From: Streptomyces sp. LaPpAH-108 | GTDB taxonomy: Bacteria > Actinomycetota > Actinomycetes > Streptomycetales > Streptomycetaceae | Direction of reading: 5' to 3' | Length of the DNA: 64,000 nucleotides | Assembly (NCBI RefSeq): GCF_000373625.1 | Contig: NZ_KB891987.1 | Span: forward strand, 609,080-673,079 | Shown here: piece by piece, positions 50,285 through 59,347 of the stretch | How positions within the stretch are numbered: the stretch's first letter is position 1 | Layout of the letters: the number at the start of each line of letters is the position of its first letter | Program-made: the position numbers and the translations under genes | Notes under the pieces: generated by a model | Database searches by the model: none | Told to the model about the DNA's origin: nothing | The model's input: the letters and a program-made list of their open reading frames with translations, nothing else

Positions 50285-51345
50285 CGGCCCACCCGGGGGT
50301 CGAACAGCGGGTAGACCAGATCGGCCAGGGTGTTCATGACGATCACCGCCGAGGCGAAGAGGAGGAACAGCCCCTGCACCAGGGGCAGATCGGGCACGCT
50401 GAGGGCCTGGTAGAAGAGGCTGCCGAGGCCCGGCCAGGAGAAGACGGTCTCGACCAGGATCACGCCCGCGACGGTCCGGCCGAGGTTGACGAAGACCAGG
50501 GTGACGGTGGGCAGCAGGGCGTTGGGCACCGCGTGTCGACGGCGCACCAGGTCGTCCCGCAGCCCCTTGGCGCGGGCCGTCGTCAGATAGTCGCTGCCCA
50601 TCTCGTCCAGCAGGGCCGAGCGGGTGACCAGCAGCGTCTGGCCGTACTCGACCGCGATCAGGGTGAGCACCGGCAGGACCATGTGGTGGGCGACGTCGAG
50701 GACGTACGCGAAGCCGCTCGTGTCGCCCGACTCCATGCCGCCCGTCGGGAACAGCCCCGGGATCGGGCCCATGCCCACCGAGAGCACGATGGTGAGCAGC
50801 AGGCCCAGCCAGAAGGACGGCAGCGAGTAGAGGGTCAGCGCCAGACCGGTGTTGAGCCGGTCGCCGAGGCCGCCGTGCCGCCAGGCGGAGCGGGTGCCCA
50901 GGTACATGCCGAGCGCGGTGTAGAGCACGAACGCCGTGCCCGTGAGCAGCAGGGTGTTCGGCAGGGCCTCGCCGATCTTGTCGGTGACCGGGGTGTGGAA
51001 CTGGTACGACGTGCCCAGATCGCCGGTGAGCGCCTTGCCGCAGTACTGCGTGAACTGCTGCCACATCGGCAGGTCCAGCCCGAACTCCCGCCGATAGGCG
51101 GCGAGTTGTTCCGTCGAGACCCGGCGTCCTCCGGTCATGGCCTTGACCGGGTCGCCGGGGATCAGCCGGAACAGGAAGAAGCCGGTGACCAGGACGGCGA
51201 ACAGGGAGACGACGGCGCCGCCGAGCTTGGCCGCGACGTAGCGCGCGTAGCCGGGCCAGGTGCGGGCCCGGGGGCCGCCGATGTCGGGGGCGACGGCGGC
51301 GGTCCCCGGGACACCGGCCTCGGCGGGGGTGAGGTCAGCGGCCAT
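50281..51345 (-). CDS. Peptide ABC transporter permease (second system, DppB-like)
   Basis: A 354-residue OppB/DppB-type permease with a ~35-residue polar lead, six membrane segments, the motif RREFGLDLPMWQQF after segment 1, and the EAA loop YLTTARAKGLRDDLVRRRHAVPN. It is 46 bases downstream of the binding-protein gene and coupled by ATGA to the next permease. Confidence 0.92.
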   Translation of the reverse strand: MAADLTPAEAGVPGTAAVAPDIGGPRARTWPGYARYVAAKLGGAVVSLFAVLVTGFFLFRLIPGDPVKAMTGGRRVSTEQLAAYRREFGLDLPMWQQFTQYCGKALTGDLGTSYQFHTPVTDKIGEALPNTLLLTGTAFVLYTALGMYLGTRSAWRHGGLGDRLNTGLALTLYSLPSFWLGLLLTIVLSVGMGPIPGLFPTGGMESGDTSGFAYVLDVAHHMVLPVLTLIAVEYGQTLLVTRSALLDEMGSDYLTTARAKGLRDDLVRRRHAVPNALLPTVTLVFVNLGRTVAGVILVETVFSWPGLGSLFYQALSVPDLPLVQGLFLLFASAVIVMNTLADLVYPLFDPRVGR

Positions 51346-51391
51346 CGCGCACCGCCCGCCGCCGGGCCGGGTGGTTCATCGGTTCCATGGG

Positions 51392-53260
51392 CTACTCGCG
51401 GTCGTCGGCGGAGGAGCGGCGCCGCCGGGTGAACAGGAACGCGGCACCGGCGAGGACCACCACGCCGACGACGATCCCGACCACGACACCGGTCGAGCCG
51501 GAGTCATCGGACTTCTGCGAGTCGGCCGGGACCGCCGACCACCAGCTCCAGTAGCCGTCCTGGCCGTAGATGTTGCCCGCCGCCTTGGGCATGGTCTCGA
51601 TCGACTTGATCTGGTCGGTGCGGTAGGCCTCCACCGCGTTCGGGTACGCCATGACGTTCATGTACCCCGTGTCGTACAGCCGCGACTCCGCCTGCTTGAC
51701 GAGTTCAGCCCGCTGGGCGGGGTCGTACTCCGCCAGCTGCTTCGCGTACAGCTCGTCGAACTTCTTGTCGCAGATGAAGTTGTCGGTGAGCCCGGTGTCT
51801 TTCGGGGTGGCGGGCAGGGCCGCGCAGGTGTGGATGGCGAGGACGTAGTCCGGGTCGGGGTTGACGGACCAGCCGTCGAAGGCGAGGTCGTACTTCCCGG
51901 CGAGCCAGGGGTCGGTGACGTTGTCGAGGCAGTCGAGCGACATGCCGACGCCGAGCTTGCCCCACCACTCCTTGAGGTACTGGCCGACCGCCTTGTCGTT
52001 CGGGTCGGTGGCGTGGCACAGGACGCGGTAGTCCAGCGGCTTGCCGTCCTTGCCGGTGCGCTTGCCGTCGGCGTTCTTCTTGTACCCGGCCTGGTCGAGC
52101 AGGCGGCCCGCCTCGGCGGGGTCGTAGCCCCGCCCCTGGTCGGCCGAGGGCTTCCAGAAGTACGAGGAGAAGCGGGGCGGGATGTAGCCCTGGCCCTGGA
52201 CGGCGTTGCCCTGGAAGACCTTGTCGACGAGGGTCTTGCGGTCGACCGCCATGAAGAGGGCTTGGCGCACCCGGGGGTCGAGCAGCGAGGGGTCGCCGTC
52301 GCCGAACTTCTCGCCGTTCTTGGCGCGGGCGCCGGGGTTGACGGCGAGGGCGTAGAAGCGGCGCCCCGGCGCCTCGTTCAGGTGAATGTTCGGCTGGCCC
52401 TTGAGGGAGGCGGCCTGCGCGGGGGTCAGGGAGGGCGACCCGGCGACGAAGGAGACCTCGCCCTTGCGGAGGGCGGCGACGGCGGCGTCCTGGTCCTTGT
52501 AGTACTTGAAGACCAGGTTGTCGAACTTGGGGGCGCCGCGCCAGAAGCTCTTGTTGGCCTTCAGCCGGACGTAGCTGTCGGGCCGGTAGGAGGTGAGGGT
52601 GAAGGGGCCGTCACCGACGATGGGGAACTTCTTGTCGTTGTTGAACTTGGCGATGTCGGTGACGTTCTTCCAGACGTGCTCGGGCACGATCGGGACGTCC
52701 AGGGCCGTCATCGTGGCCTGCGGCTTCTTCAGCTCGACGACCAGCTTGTCGGGGCTGGGTGCCGACACCTTGCGGAAGTTGGTGACGAAGCCGCCGTTGG
52801 CGGTCGCAGCCGCCTCGTCGGTCATCATCTTGTTGAAGGTCCAGGCCGCGTCCTGGGCCGTCACCTTCTGGCCATCCGTCCACTTCGCGTCGGAGCGGAT
52901 CGTGTAGGTCCAGGTGAGCTTGTCGGCCGACGGCGCCCACTTGGTGGCGAGGCCGGGGATCGGGTGGCCGTCGCCCGGGTCGTAGTCGGTCAGGTACTCG
53001 TACGTCAGCCGCAGGATGCTCGTGCTGACCAGGCGCACCGCCAGGAAGGGGCTGAGCGAGTCGACGCTCTGCGCGACCGCCACCGTGAGCGTCCTGCCCT
53101 CCGGGGCGGCCTCGGCGCGCTGGGGTGCCGGGGCGAGCGGGGTGACGAGTGCGGCGGTGACGGCCAGCGCGGCCGTCCCGGCGGCGGTCAGCCGGCGCAC
53201 CGGGGACCACGGGCGTCTTGGCGTCAACTCTCGTCCTCCGTACTGGCCGTGTGTGCTCAT
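51392..53260 (-). CDS. Peptide-binding protein with C-terminal membrane anchor (second system)
   Basis: A 622-residue family 5 solute-binding protein. It has a cleavable-looking signal (TAAGTAALAVTAALVTPLAPAPQRAEA) without a lipobox cysteine. The binding domain starts at LTVAVAQSVDSLSPF and includes SDAKWTDGQKVTAQDAAWTFN. The end has a membrane helix (GVVVGIVVGVVVLAGAAFLF) followed by TRRRRSS, so the protein is held by a C-terminal anchor, not by a lipid. It is the first gene of the minus-strand operon and feeds the permeases downstream. Confidence 0.92.
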   Translation of the reverse strand: MSTHGQYGGRELTPRRPWSPVRRLTAAGTAALAVTAALVTPLAPAPQRAEAAPEGRTLTVAVAQSVDSLSPFLAVRLVSTSILRLTYEYLTDYDPGDGHPIPGLATKWAPSADKLTWTYTIRSDAKWTDGQKVTAQDAAWTFNKMMTDEAAATANGGFVTNFRKVSAPSPDKLVVELKKPQATMTALDVPIVPEHVWKNVTDIAKFNNDKKFPIVGDGPFTLTSYRPDSYVRLKANKSFWRGAPKFDNLVFKYYKDQDAAVAALRKGEVSFVAGSPSLTPAQAASLKGQPNIHLNEAPGRRFYALAVNPGARAKNGEKFGDGDPSLLDPRVRQALFMAVDRKTLVDKVFQGNAVQGQGYIPPRFSSYFWKPSADQGRGYDPAEAGRLLDQAGYKKNADGKRTGKDGKPLDYRVLCHATDPNDKAVGQYLKEWWGKLGVGMSLDCLDNVTDPWLAGKYDLAFDGWSVNPDPDYVLAIHTCAALPATPKDTGLTDNFICDKKFDELYAKQLAEYDPAQRAELVKQAESRLYDTGYMNVMAYPNAVEAYRTDQIKSIETMPKAAGNIYGQDGYWSWWSAVPADSQKSDDSGSTGVVVGIVVGVVVLAGAAFLFTRRRRSSADDRE

Positions 53261-53690
53261 AGGTCGTGACCTCGCGTCATCGCTCGCACGGAAACCGCTT
53301 GTTGGACTGCCCGGTCACGGCCGGCGGTATGCCGTCGGCCGAAAGTGATGAGCTTGTCTATCAGGGTGATCTGCACGCGTCAACGGTCCCGAGAACCCCT
53401 GTGGCCTGCACAAAAGCCCAGGTGAGCGGGGGTCTCGCGGACATTGGTCCAGTCCGGTGAAGACCCGCTGGTGAGGGGCTGACGGCACATGCGTACGACG
53501 CGGTTCGCCCGGTCGGAGCCGGTGTGCCACGGGTCGGAGCAACCACGCAACCCGAACGAGCTAAGCGGCACCCGCAGACGGGCGCCTGCGCGTGCGGCAG
53601 TCGCGGTACGCGCCGATATTTGACACCGAGCAGCAAGATCACCGAGATGGCGTGACCGAGGAAGACGGCACCCCTCAGGAGGAGGCACCC
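53261..53690. promoter_or_regulatory. Divergent promoter region between second and third peptide transporter operons
   Basis: 430 bases between divergent binding-protein genes. Promoters for both operons should lie here; less GC-rich patches are at 53335-53380 and 53605-53650. No convincing operator palindrome, RNA gene or repeat was found. Confidence 0.4.
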
Positions 53691-55310
53691 ATGCGCCCAT
53701 CCGCGCGCCCCCGGCTGGCCGCAGGTGTTCTCGCGCTGGCGTTCGTCGCCACCGGCTGCGCGGGCGGGAGCGGGGCCGGGGGCGGCGGGGTGCTCAGTTC
53801 CTCCTGGGGCGATCCGCAGAACCCGCTGGAGCCCGCCAACACCAACGAGGTGCAGGGCGGCAAGGTGCTCGACATGATCTTCCGGGGGCTGAAGAGGTAC
53901 GACCCGAAGACCGGCGCGGCCACCGACCTGCTCGCGCGGAGCATCGAGACCAGCGACTCGCAGCACTTCACCATCAAGATCAAGGACGGCTGGACCTTCT
54001 CCAACGGCGAGAAGGTGACCGCCCGCTCCTTCGTGGACGCCTGGAACTACGGCGCGAGCCTGAAGAACAACCAGAAGAACGCGTACTTCTTCGGCTACAT
54101 CGAGGGCTACGACCAGGTCCACCCCGAGAGCGGCGAGCAGAGCGCCGACACCCTCTCCGGGCTGAAGGTGGTGGACGACCACACCTTCACCGTCGCCCTC
54201 GGCCAGAAGTTCTCCGGCTTCCCCGACACCCTCGGCTACGCCGCCTTCGCCCCGCTGCCCCGCGCCTTCTTCACCGACCACGCGGCCTGGGTGAAGCGAC
54301 CGGTCGGCAACGGCCCGTACACCGTCGAGGCGTACACCAAGGGCTCCCAGATGAACCTGAAGAAGTGGGACGCCTACCCGGGGCCCGACAAGGCGCGGAA
54401 CGACGGTGTGGACCTCAAGGTCTACACCGACAACAACACCGCCTACACCGACCTGATGGCCGGGAACCTCGACCTGGTCGACGACATCCCCGCCGCCCAG
54501 CTCAGGAACGTGAAGACCGACCTCGGGGACCGGTACATCAACACCCCCGCGGGGATCATCCAGACGCTCGCCTTCCCGTTCTACGACGCCCGCTGGAACA
54601 CCCCCGGCGCCGAGAAGGTCCGCACCGGGCTCTCCATGGCGATCAACCGGAAGCAGATCACCGACACGATCTTCCAGCAGACCCGCACCCCCGCCACCGA
54701 CTGGACCTCCCCGGTCCTCGGCAAGGAGGGCGGCTTCAAGGAAGGGCTGTGCGGGCACGCCTGCGAGTACGACCCGGCCGAGGCGAAGCGGCTGGTCAAG
54801 GAGGGCGGCGGCATCCCCGGCGGCCAGGTGAGGATCACGTACAACGCCGACACCGGCTCCCACAAGGAGTGGATCGACGCCGTCTGCAACTCCGTCAACA
54901 AGGCGCTCGGCGACGACGACGCCTGCGTCGGCAACCCGGTCGGCACCTTCGCCGACTTCCGCAACCAGCTCGGGCAGCACAAGATGACCGGCCCTTTCCG
55001 CGCGGGCTGGCAGATGGACTACCCGCTCATCCAGAACTTCCTCCAGCCGCTCTACTACACCGACGCCTCCTCCAACGACGGCAAGTGGGACAACGCCGAG
55101 TTCGACCGGCTCGTGGACCGGGCCAACGCCGAGACGGACACCGCCACGTCGGTCGCCACCTTCCAGCAGGCCGAAGAGGTGGTGCGGGACCACATGGCCG
55201 CCATTCCGCTCTGGTACCAGAACGGCAGCGCGGGCTACTCCGGGCGGCTCTCCGGTGTGGAACTCAACCCGTTCAGCGTCCCCGTCTACAACGAGATCAA
55301 GGTCGGCTGA
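53691..55310 (+). CDS. Peptide-binding lipoprotein (third system)
   Basis: A 539-residue family 5 lipoprotein. Signal LAAGVLALAFVATGC provides the lipobox; the domain starts at SSSWGDPQNPLEPANTNE and holds KIKDGWTFSNGEKVTARSF. ATG at 53691 has AGGAGGAGG five bases upstream, one of the best ribosome sites in the window. It differs clearly from the other two binding proteins, so it should take a different peptide set. The permease gene starts seven bases after its stop. Confidence 0.93.
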   Translation: MRPSARPRLAAGVLALAFVATGCAGGSGAGGGGVLSSSWGDPQNPLEPANTNEVQGGKVLDMIFRGLKRYDPKTGAATDLLARSIETSDSQHFTIKIKDGWTFSNGEKVTARSFVDAWNYGASLKNNQKNAYFFGYIEGYDQVHPESGEQSADTLSGLKVVDDHTFTVALGQKFSGFPDTLGYAAFAPLPRAFFTDHAAWVKRPVGNGPYTVEAYTKGSQMNLKKWDAYPGPDKARNDGVDLKVYTDNNTAYTDLMAGNLDLVDDIPAAQLRNVKTDLGDRYINTPAGIIQTLAFPFYDARWNTPGAEKVRTGLSMAINRKQITDTIFQQTRTPATDWTSPVLGKEGGFKEGLCGHACEYDPAEAKRLVKEGGGIPGGQVRITYNADTGSHKEWIDAVCNSVNKALGDDDACVGNPVGTFADFRNQLGQHKMTGPFRAGWQMDYPLIQNFLQPLYYTDASSNDGKWDNAEFDRLVDRANAETDTATSVATFQQAEEVVRDHMAAIPLWYQNGSAGYSGRLSGVELNPFSVPVYNEIKVG

Positions 55311-55316
55311 GCCGCC

Positions 55317-56240
55317 ATGGGGCGCTATGTCGTCCGGCGACTGCTCCAGATGATCCCGGTGTTCTTCGGGGCCACCCTGCTGATCTTCCTCATGGTCAAC
55401 GTGATGGGCGACCCCATCGCCGGACTGTGCGGGGAGCGGTCCTGCGACCCGGCCACCGCCGCCCAGCTCAAAGCGGAGTTCGGGCTCGACCGGCCGCTGT
55501 GGCAGCAGTACGCGACCTACATGGGCAACGTCTTCACCGGCGACTTCGGCACCGCCTTCAACGGACAGCCCGTCACCGAGCTGATGGCGACCGCGTTCCC
55601 GGTGACGATCCGGCTCACCCTCGTGGCGATCGTCTTCGAGATCGTCGTCGGCGTCACCCTCGGCGTCCTCACCGGGATGCGGCGCGGGCGGCCCGTGGAC
55701 ACCGCCGTGCTGCTGCTCACCCTGGTCGTCATCGCGGTGCCGACCTTCGTCACCGGCCTGGTGCTCCAGCTGCTGCTCGGCGTCGAATGGGGCTGGATCA
55801 GGCCCTCCGTCGCACCGGAGGCGCCCTTCTCCCAGCTCATCGTGCCCGGCCTGGTCCTCGCCTCCGTCTCGCTCGCCTACGTCACCCGGCTCACCCGCAC
55901 CTCACTCGCCGAGAACCGCCGCGCCGACTACATCCGCACGGCCGTCGCCAAGGGGCTGCCCCGGCGCCGGATCATCACCCGGCATCTGCTGCGCACCTCG
56001 CTGATCCCGGTGATCACCTTCATCGGCACCGACATCGGCGCACTCATGGGCGGCGCCATCGTCACCGAGCGGATCTTCAACATCCACGGCGTCGGCTTCC
56101 AGCTCTACCAGGGCATCCTGCGCCAGAACACCCAGACGGTCGTCGGCTTCGTCACCGTGCTCGTGCTGGTCTTCCTCGCCGCCAACCTGCTGGTCGACCT
56201 GCTCTACGCCGTACTCGACCCGAGGATCCGCTATGCCTGA
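55317..56240 (+). CDS. Peptide ABC transporter permease (third system, DppB-like)
   Basis: A 307-residue permease starting MGRYVVRRLLQMIPVFFG, six membrane segments, family motif KAEFGLDRPLWQQYATYM and EAA loop YIRTAVAKGLPRRRIITRHLL. It overlaps the next permease by eight bases. Two cysteine pairs in the first outside loop (LCGERSC) resemble those in the OppB-like protein of the first system. Confidence 0.93.
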   Translation: MGRYVVRRLLQMIPVFFGATLLIFLMVNVMGDPIAGLCGERSCDPATAAQLKAEFGLDRPLWQQYATYMGNVFTGDFGTAFNGQPVTELMATAFPVTIRLTLVAIVFEIVVGVTLGVLTGMRRGRPVDTAVLLLTLVVIAVPTFVTGLVLQLLLGVEWGWIRPSVAPEAPFSQLIVPGLVLASVSLAYVTRLTRTSLAENRRADYIRTAVAKGLPRRRIITRHLLRTSLIPVITFIGTDIGALMGGAIVTERIFNIHGVGFQLYQGILRQNTQTVVGFVTVLVLVFLAANLLVDLLYAVLDPRIRYA

Positions 56241-57216
56241 GCGGGGATACGACAACGGCGGCGCCATCGCCGGGACCGGCATGGGCGGCGCGATGGACCT
56301 CGCGACCGGCGAGGCGAGCACCCTGGAGCGCGCCCCCGGCGGCGGACCCGGCGGCACGGGCCCGCGCGGGAAACCCCGCTCGCTGTGGTCCGACGCCTGG
56401 CGCGACCTCAGGCGCAACCCGGTGTTCGTCGTCTCCGCGCTCGTCATCCTCTTCCTGGTCCTCATCTCGGTCTGGCCCTCGTCCATCGCGTCGGGCAACC
56501 CGCTCGACTGCGACCTCGCCGACGCCCAGCGGGGCTCCGCCCCCGGCCACCCCTTCGGCTTCGACGGGCAGGGCTGCGACGTGTACACGCGGACCGTGTA
56601 CGGCGCCCGTACGTCCGTCACGGTCGGCGTCTGTGCCACGCTCGGGGTCGCCCTGCTCGGGTCGGTGCTCGGCGGGCTCGCCGGGTACTTCGGCGGGGCG
56701 GGGGACGCGGTGCTCTCCCGGATCACCGACATCTTCTTCGCGATCCCGGTCGTGCTCGGCGGGCTCGTGCTGCTCTCGGTGGTCACCAGCAACTCGGTCT
56801 GGCCGGTGGTCGGCTTCATGGTGCTGCTCGGCTGGCCGCAGATCTCCCGCATCGCGCGCGGCTCGGTCATCACCGCCAAACAGCACGACTACGTCCAGGC
56901 CGCCCGCGCGCTCGGCGCCTCCGACACCCGCATCCTGCTGCGGCACATCGCGCCCAACGCCGTCGCGCCCGTGATCGTCGTCGCCACCATCGCGCTCGGC
57001 ACCTACATCTCCCTGGAGGCCACGCTGTCCTACCTCGGCGTCGGTCTGAAGCCGCCCAGCGTCTCCTGGGGCATCGACATCTCCGCCGCCTCGCCCTACA
57101 TCCGCAACGCCCCGCACGCCCTGCTCTGGCCCTCCGGGGCGCTCGCGCTCACCGTGCTGGCCTTCATCATGCTCGGCGACGCGGTGCGCGACGCCCTCGA
57201 CCCGAAGCTGAGGTGA
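56233..57216 (+). CDS. Peptide ABC transporter permease (third system, DppC-like)
   Basis: A 327-residue permease. About 60 polar, Gly-rich residues precede the first membrane segment (FVVSALVILFLVLISVWP). The DppC motif is HPFGFDGQGCDVYTRTVYGAR, with cysteines not usual in the family, and the EAA loop is YVQAARALGASDTRILLRHIAPN. ATG at 56233 lies inside the previous gene's end, indicating coupling. Confidence 0.93.
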   Translation: MPERGYDNGGAIAGTGMGGAMDLATGEASTLERAPGGGPGGTGPRGKPRSLWSDAWRDLRRNPVFVVSALVILFLVLISVWPSSIASGNPLDCDLADAQRGSAPGHPFGFDGQGCDVYTRTVYGARTSVTVGVCATLGVALLGSVLGGLAGYFGGAGDAVLSRITDIFFAIPVVLGGLVLLSVVTSNSVWPVVGFMVLLGWPQISRIARGSVITAKQHDYVQAARALGASDTRILLRHIAPNAVAPVIVVATIALGTYISLEATLSYLGVGLKPPSVSWGIDISAASPYIRNAPHALLWPSGALALTVLAFIMLGDAVRDALDPKLR

Positions 57217-57223
57217 CGGCGCG

Positions 57224-58198
57224 ATGCTGCTCGACGTCCGCGATCTGCACGTGGAGTTCCGCACCCGGGACGGGGTGGCGCGCGCGGTGGACGGGGTGTC
57301 GTACATCGTGGACGCAGGGGAGACCCTGGCGGTGCTCGGGGAGTCGGGCTCCGGCAAGTCGGTGACCGCCCAGGCGGTGATGGGCATCCTCGACACCCCG
57401 CCCGCGCGGATCACCGGCGGGCAGATCCTCTTCCAGGGCCGCGATCTGCTCACCCTCAAGGAGGACGAGCGGCGCCGGATCAGGGGCGCCCGGATGGCGA
57501 TGATCTTCCAGGACGCGCTGTCCGCCCTCAACCCCGTGCTCACCGTGGGCGACCAGCTCGGGGAGATGTTCGTCGTCCACCGGGGCATGTCGAAGCGGGA
57601 CGCGCGCGCCCGCGCCGTCGAGCTGATGGACCAGGTGCGCATCCCGGGCGCCGCCCAGCGGGTGCGCGACTACCCGCACCAGTTCTCCGGCGGGATGCGC
57701 CAGCGCATCATGATCGCGATGGCGATCGCGCTGGAACCCGCGCTCGTCATCGCCGACGAGCCCACCACCGCGCTCGACGTCACCGTGCAGGCCCAAGTCA
57801 TGGACCTGCTGGCCGAGTTGCAGCACGAGTACCGCATGGGGCTCGTCCTCATCACCCACGACCTCGGCGTGGTCGCGGACGTGGCGGACCGGATCGCGGT
57901 GATGTACGCGGGCCGGATCGTGGAGACCGCGCCCGTCCACGACCTCTACAAGGCCCCGGCCCACCCCTACACCCGGGGCCTGCTCGACTCCATCCCGCGC
58001 CTGGACCACAAGGGCCGCGAGCTGTACGCCATCAAGGGCCTGCCGCCGAACCTCGCGCACGTCCCGCCCGGCTGCGCCTTCCACCCGCGCTGCCCGATGG
58101 TGCGCGACGTCTGCCGCACCGACCCGCCCCCGCTGTACGAGGCGGGCGAACGGCGGCGCAGCGCCTGCCACTTCTGGAGGGAGTGCCTGAATGGCTGA
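57224..58198 (+). CDS. Peptide ABC transporter ATP-binding protein (third system, DppD-like)
   Basis: A 324-residue ATPase with Walker [11 protein letters not shown]-loop [12 protein letters not shown], signature FSGGMRQR, Walker [17 protein letters not shown] and the extension motif GCAFHPRCP. It starts eight bases after the permease stop and overlaps the next ATPase by eight bases. Confidence 0.94.
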   Translation: MLLDVRDLHVEFRTRDGVARAVDGVSYIVDAGETLAVLGESGSGKSVTAQAVMGILDTPPARITGGQILFQGRDLLTLKEDERRRIRGARMAMIFQDALSALNPVLTVGDQLGEMFVVHRGMSKRDARARAVELMDQVRIPGAAQRVRDYPHQFSGGMRQRIMIAMAIALEPALVIADEPTTALDVTVQAQVMDLLAELQHEYRMGLVLITHDLGVVADVADRIAVMYAGRIVETAPVHDLYKAPAHPYTRGLLDSIPRLDHKGRELYAIKGLPPNLAHVPPGCAFHPRCPMVRDVCRTDPPPLYEAGERRRSACHFWRECLNG

Positions 58199-59237
58199 GC
58201 CGATCCTGGAGGTCAGCGGCCTCGTCAAGCACTACCCGCTCACCCGGGGCATCTTGTTCAAGAAGCAGATCGGCGCGGTCAAGGCGGTCGACGGCGTCGA
58301 CTTCACCCTCGCCAAGGGCGAGACGCTCGGCATCGTGGGCGAGTCGGGATGCGGCAAGTCCACGGTGGCGAAGCTGCTGTGCAACCTGGAACGGCCGACG
58401 GCCGGCGCCATCAGGTTCAAGGGCGAGGACATCACCCGGCTGTCCGGGCGCGCCCTGAAGGCCGTGCGCCGCTCGGTGCAGATGGTGTTCCAGGACCCGT
58501 ACACCTCGCTCAACCCCCGCATGACCGTCGGCGACATCATCGGGGAGCCGTACGACATCCACCCCGAGGTGGCCCCGAAGGGCGACCGGCGTCGCAGGGT
58601 CCAGGAACTGCTGGACGTGGTCGGCCTCAACCCGGAGTACATCAACCGCTACCCCCACCAGTTCTCCGGCGGCCAGCGCCAACGCATCGGCATCGCACGG
58701 GGGTTGGCGCTTCGTCCCGAGATCATCGTCGCCGACGAACCGGTCTCGGCGCTGGACGTCTCGGTCCAGGCGCAGGTGATCAACCTGCTCGACCGGCTCC
58801 AGGCGGAGTTCGACCTCTCCTACGTCTTCATCGCACACGACCTGTCGGTCGTCCGGCACATCTCGGACCGCGTGGCGGTCATGTACCTCGGCCGGATCGT
58901 GGAGACCGGCACGGACAAGGAGATCTACGAGCACGCCACGCACCCCTACACACAGGCGCTGTTGTCGGCGGTACCGGTGCCCGACCCGGAGGCGCGCGAA
59001 CACCGCGGCCGGATCATCCTGACCGGGGACGTCCCCTCACCGGCCGACATCCCCTCCGGCTGCCGCTTCCGCACCCGCTGCTGGAAGGCTCAGGCGCGCT
59101 GCGCCCTGGAGGTCCCGGCGCTGGCCGTGCCCGAGGAGTTCCGCTCCACCGCCGGACCCGTGGCCCACGACTCGGCATGCCTGTTCGCGGCGCCGCTGCC
59201 GGTCACCCTGGAGAAGAACGGCAACGGGCCGGGGTGA
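58191..59237 (+). CDS. Peptide ABC transporter ATP-binding protein (third system, DppF-like)
   Basis: A 348-residue ATPase. [15 protein letters not shown] at the start, Walker [22 protein letters not shown], signature FSGGQRQR, Walker B IIVADEP and [10 protein letters not shown] are all present, with GCRFRTRCW in the C-terminal extension. It is close in pattern to the OppF-like protein of the first system (46043-47167), suggesting a shared origin. Its stop codon lies inside the terminator stem. Confidence 0.94.
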   Translation: MAEPILEVSGLVKHYPLTRGILFKKQIGAVKAVDGVDFTLAKGETLGIVGESGCGKSTVAKLLCNLERPTAGAIRFKGEDITRLSGRALKAVRRSVQMVFQDPYTSLNPRMTVGDIIGEPYDIHPEVAPKGDRRRRVQELLDVVGLNPEYINRYPHQFSGGQRQRIGIARGLALRPEIIVADEPVSALDVSVQAQVINLLDRLQAEFDLSYVFIAHDLSVVRHISDRVAVMYLGRIVETGTDKEIYEHATHPYTQALLSAVPVPDPEAREHRGRIILTGDVPSPADIPSGCRFRTRCWKAQARCALEVPALAVPEEFRSTAGPVAHDSACLFAAPLPVTLEKNGNGPG

Positions 59238-59255
59238 CATGGCCACCCCGGCCCG
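59225..59255 (+). terminator. Terminator overlapping the stop codon of third operon
   Basis: CGGGCCGGGGTG (59225-59236) pairs perfectly with CACCCCGGCCCG (59244-59255) around a 7-base loop. The TGA stop at 59235-59237 is part of the left arm and loop, so ribosomes finishing translation cover the left arm. Confidence 0.8.
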
Positions 59256-59347
59256 TACACGGCACCCGCACGGCCGTACGTTCTTCAGTCTGGCGCGTTC
59301 GTATATCGGTGCCACTTCCGTGGAGTTGCTGGAGTGTTAAACCCCGT

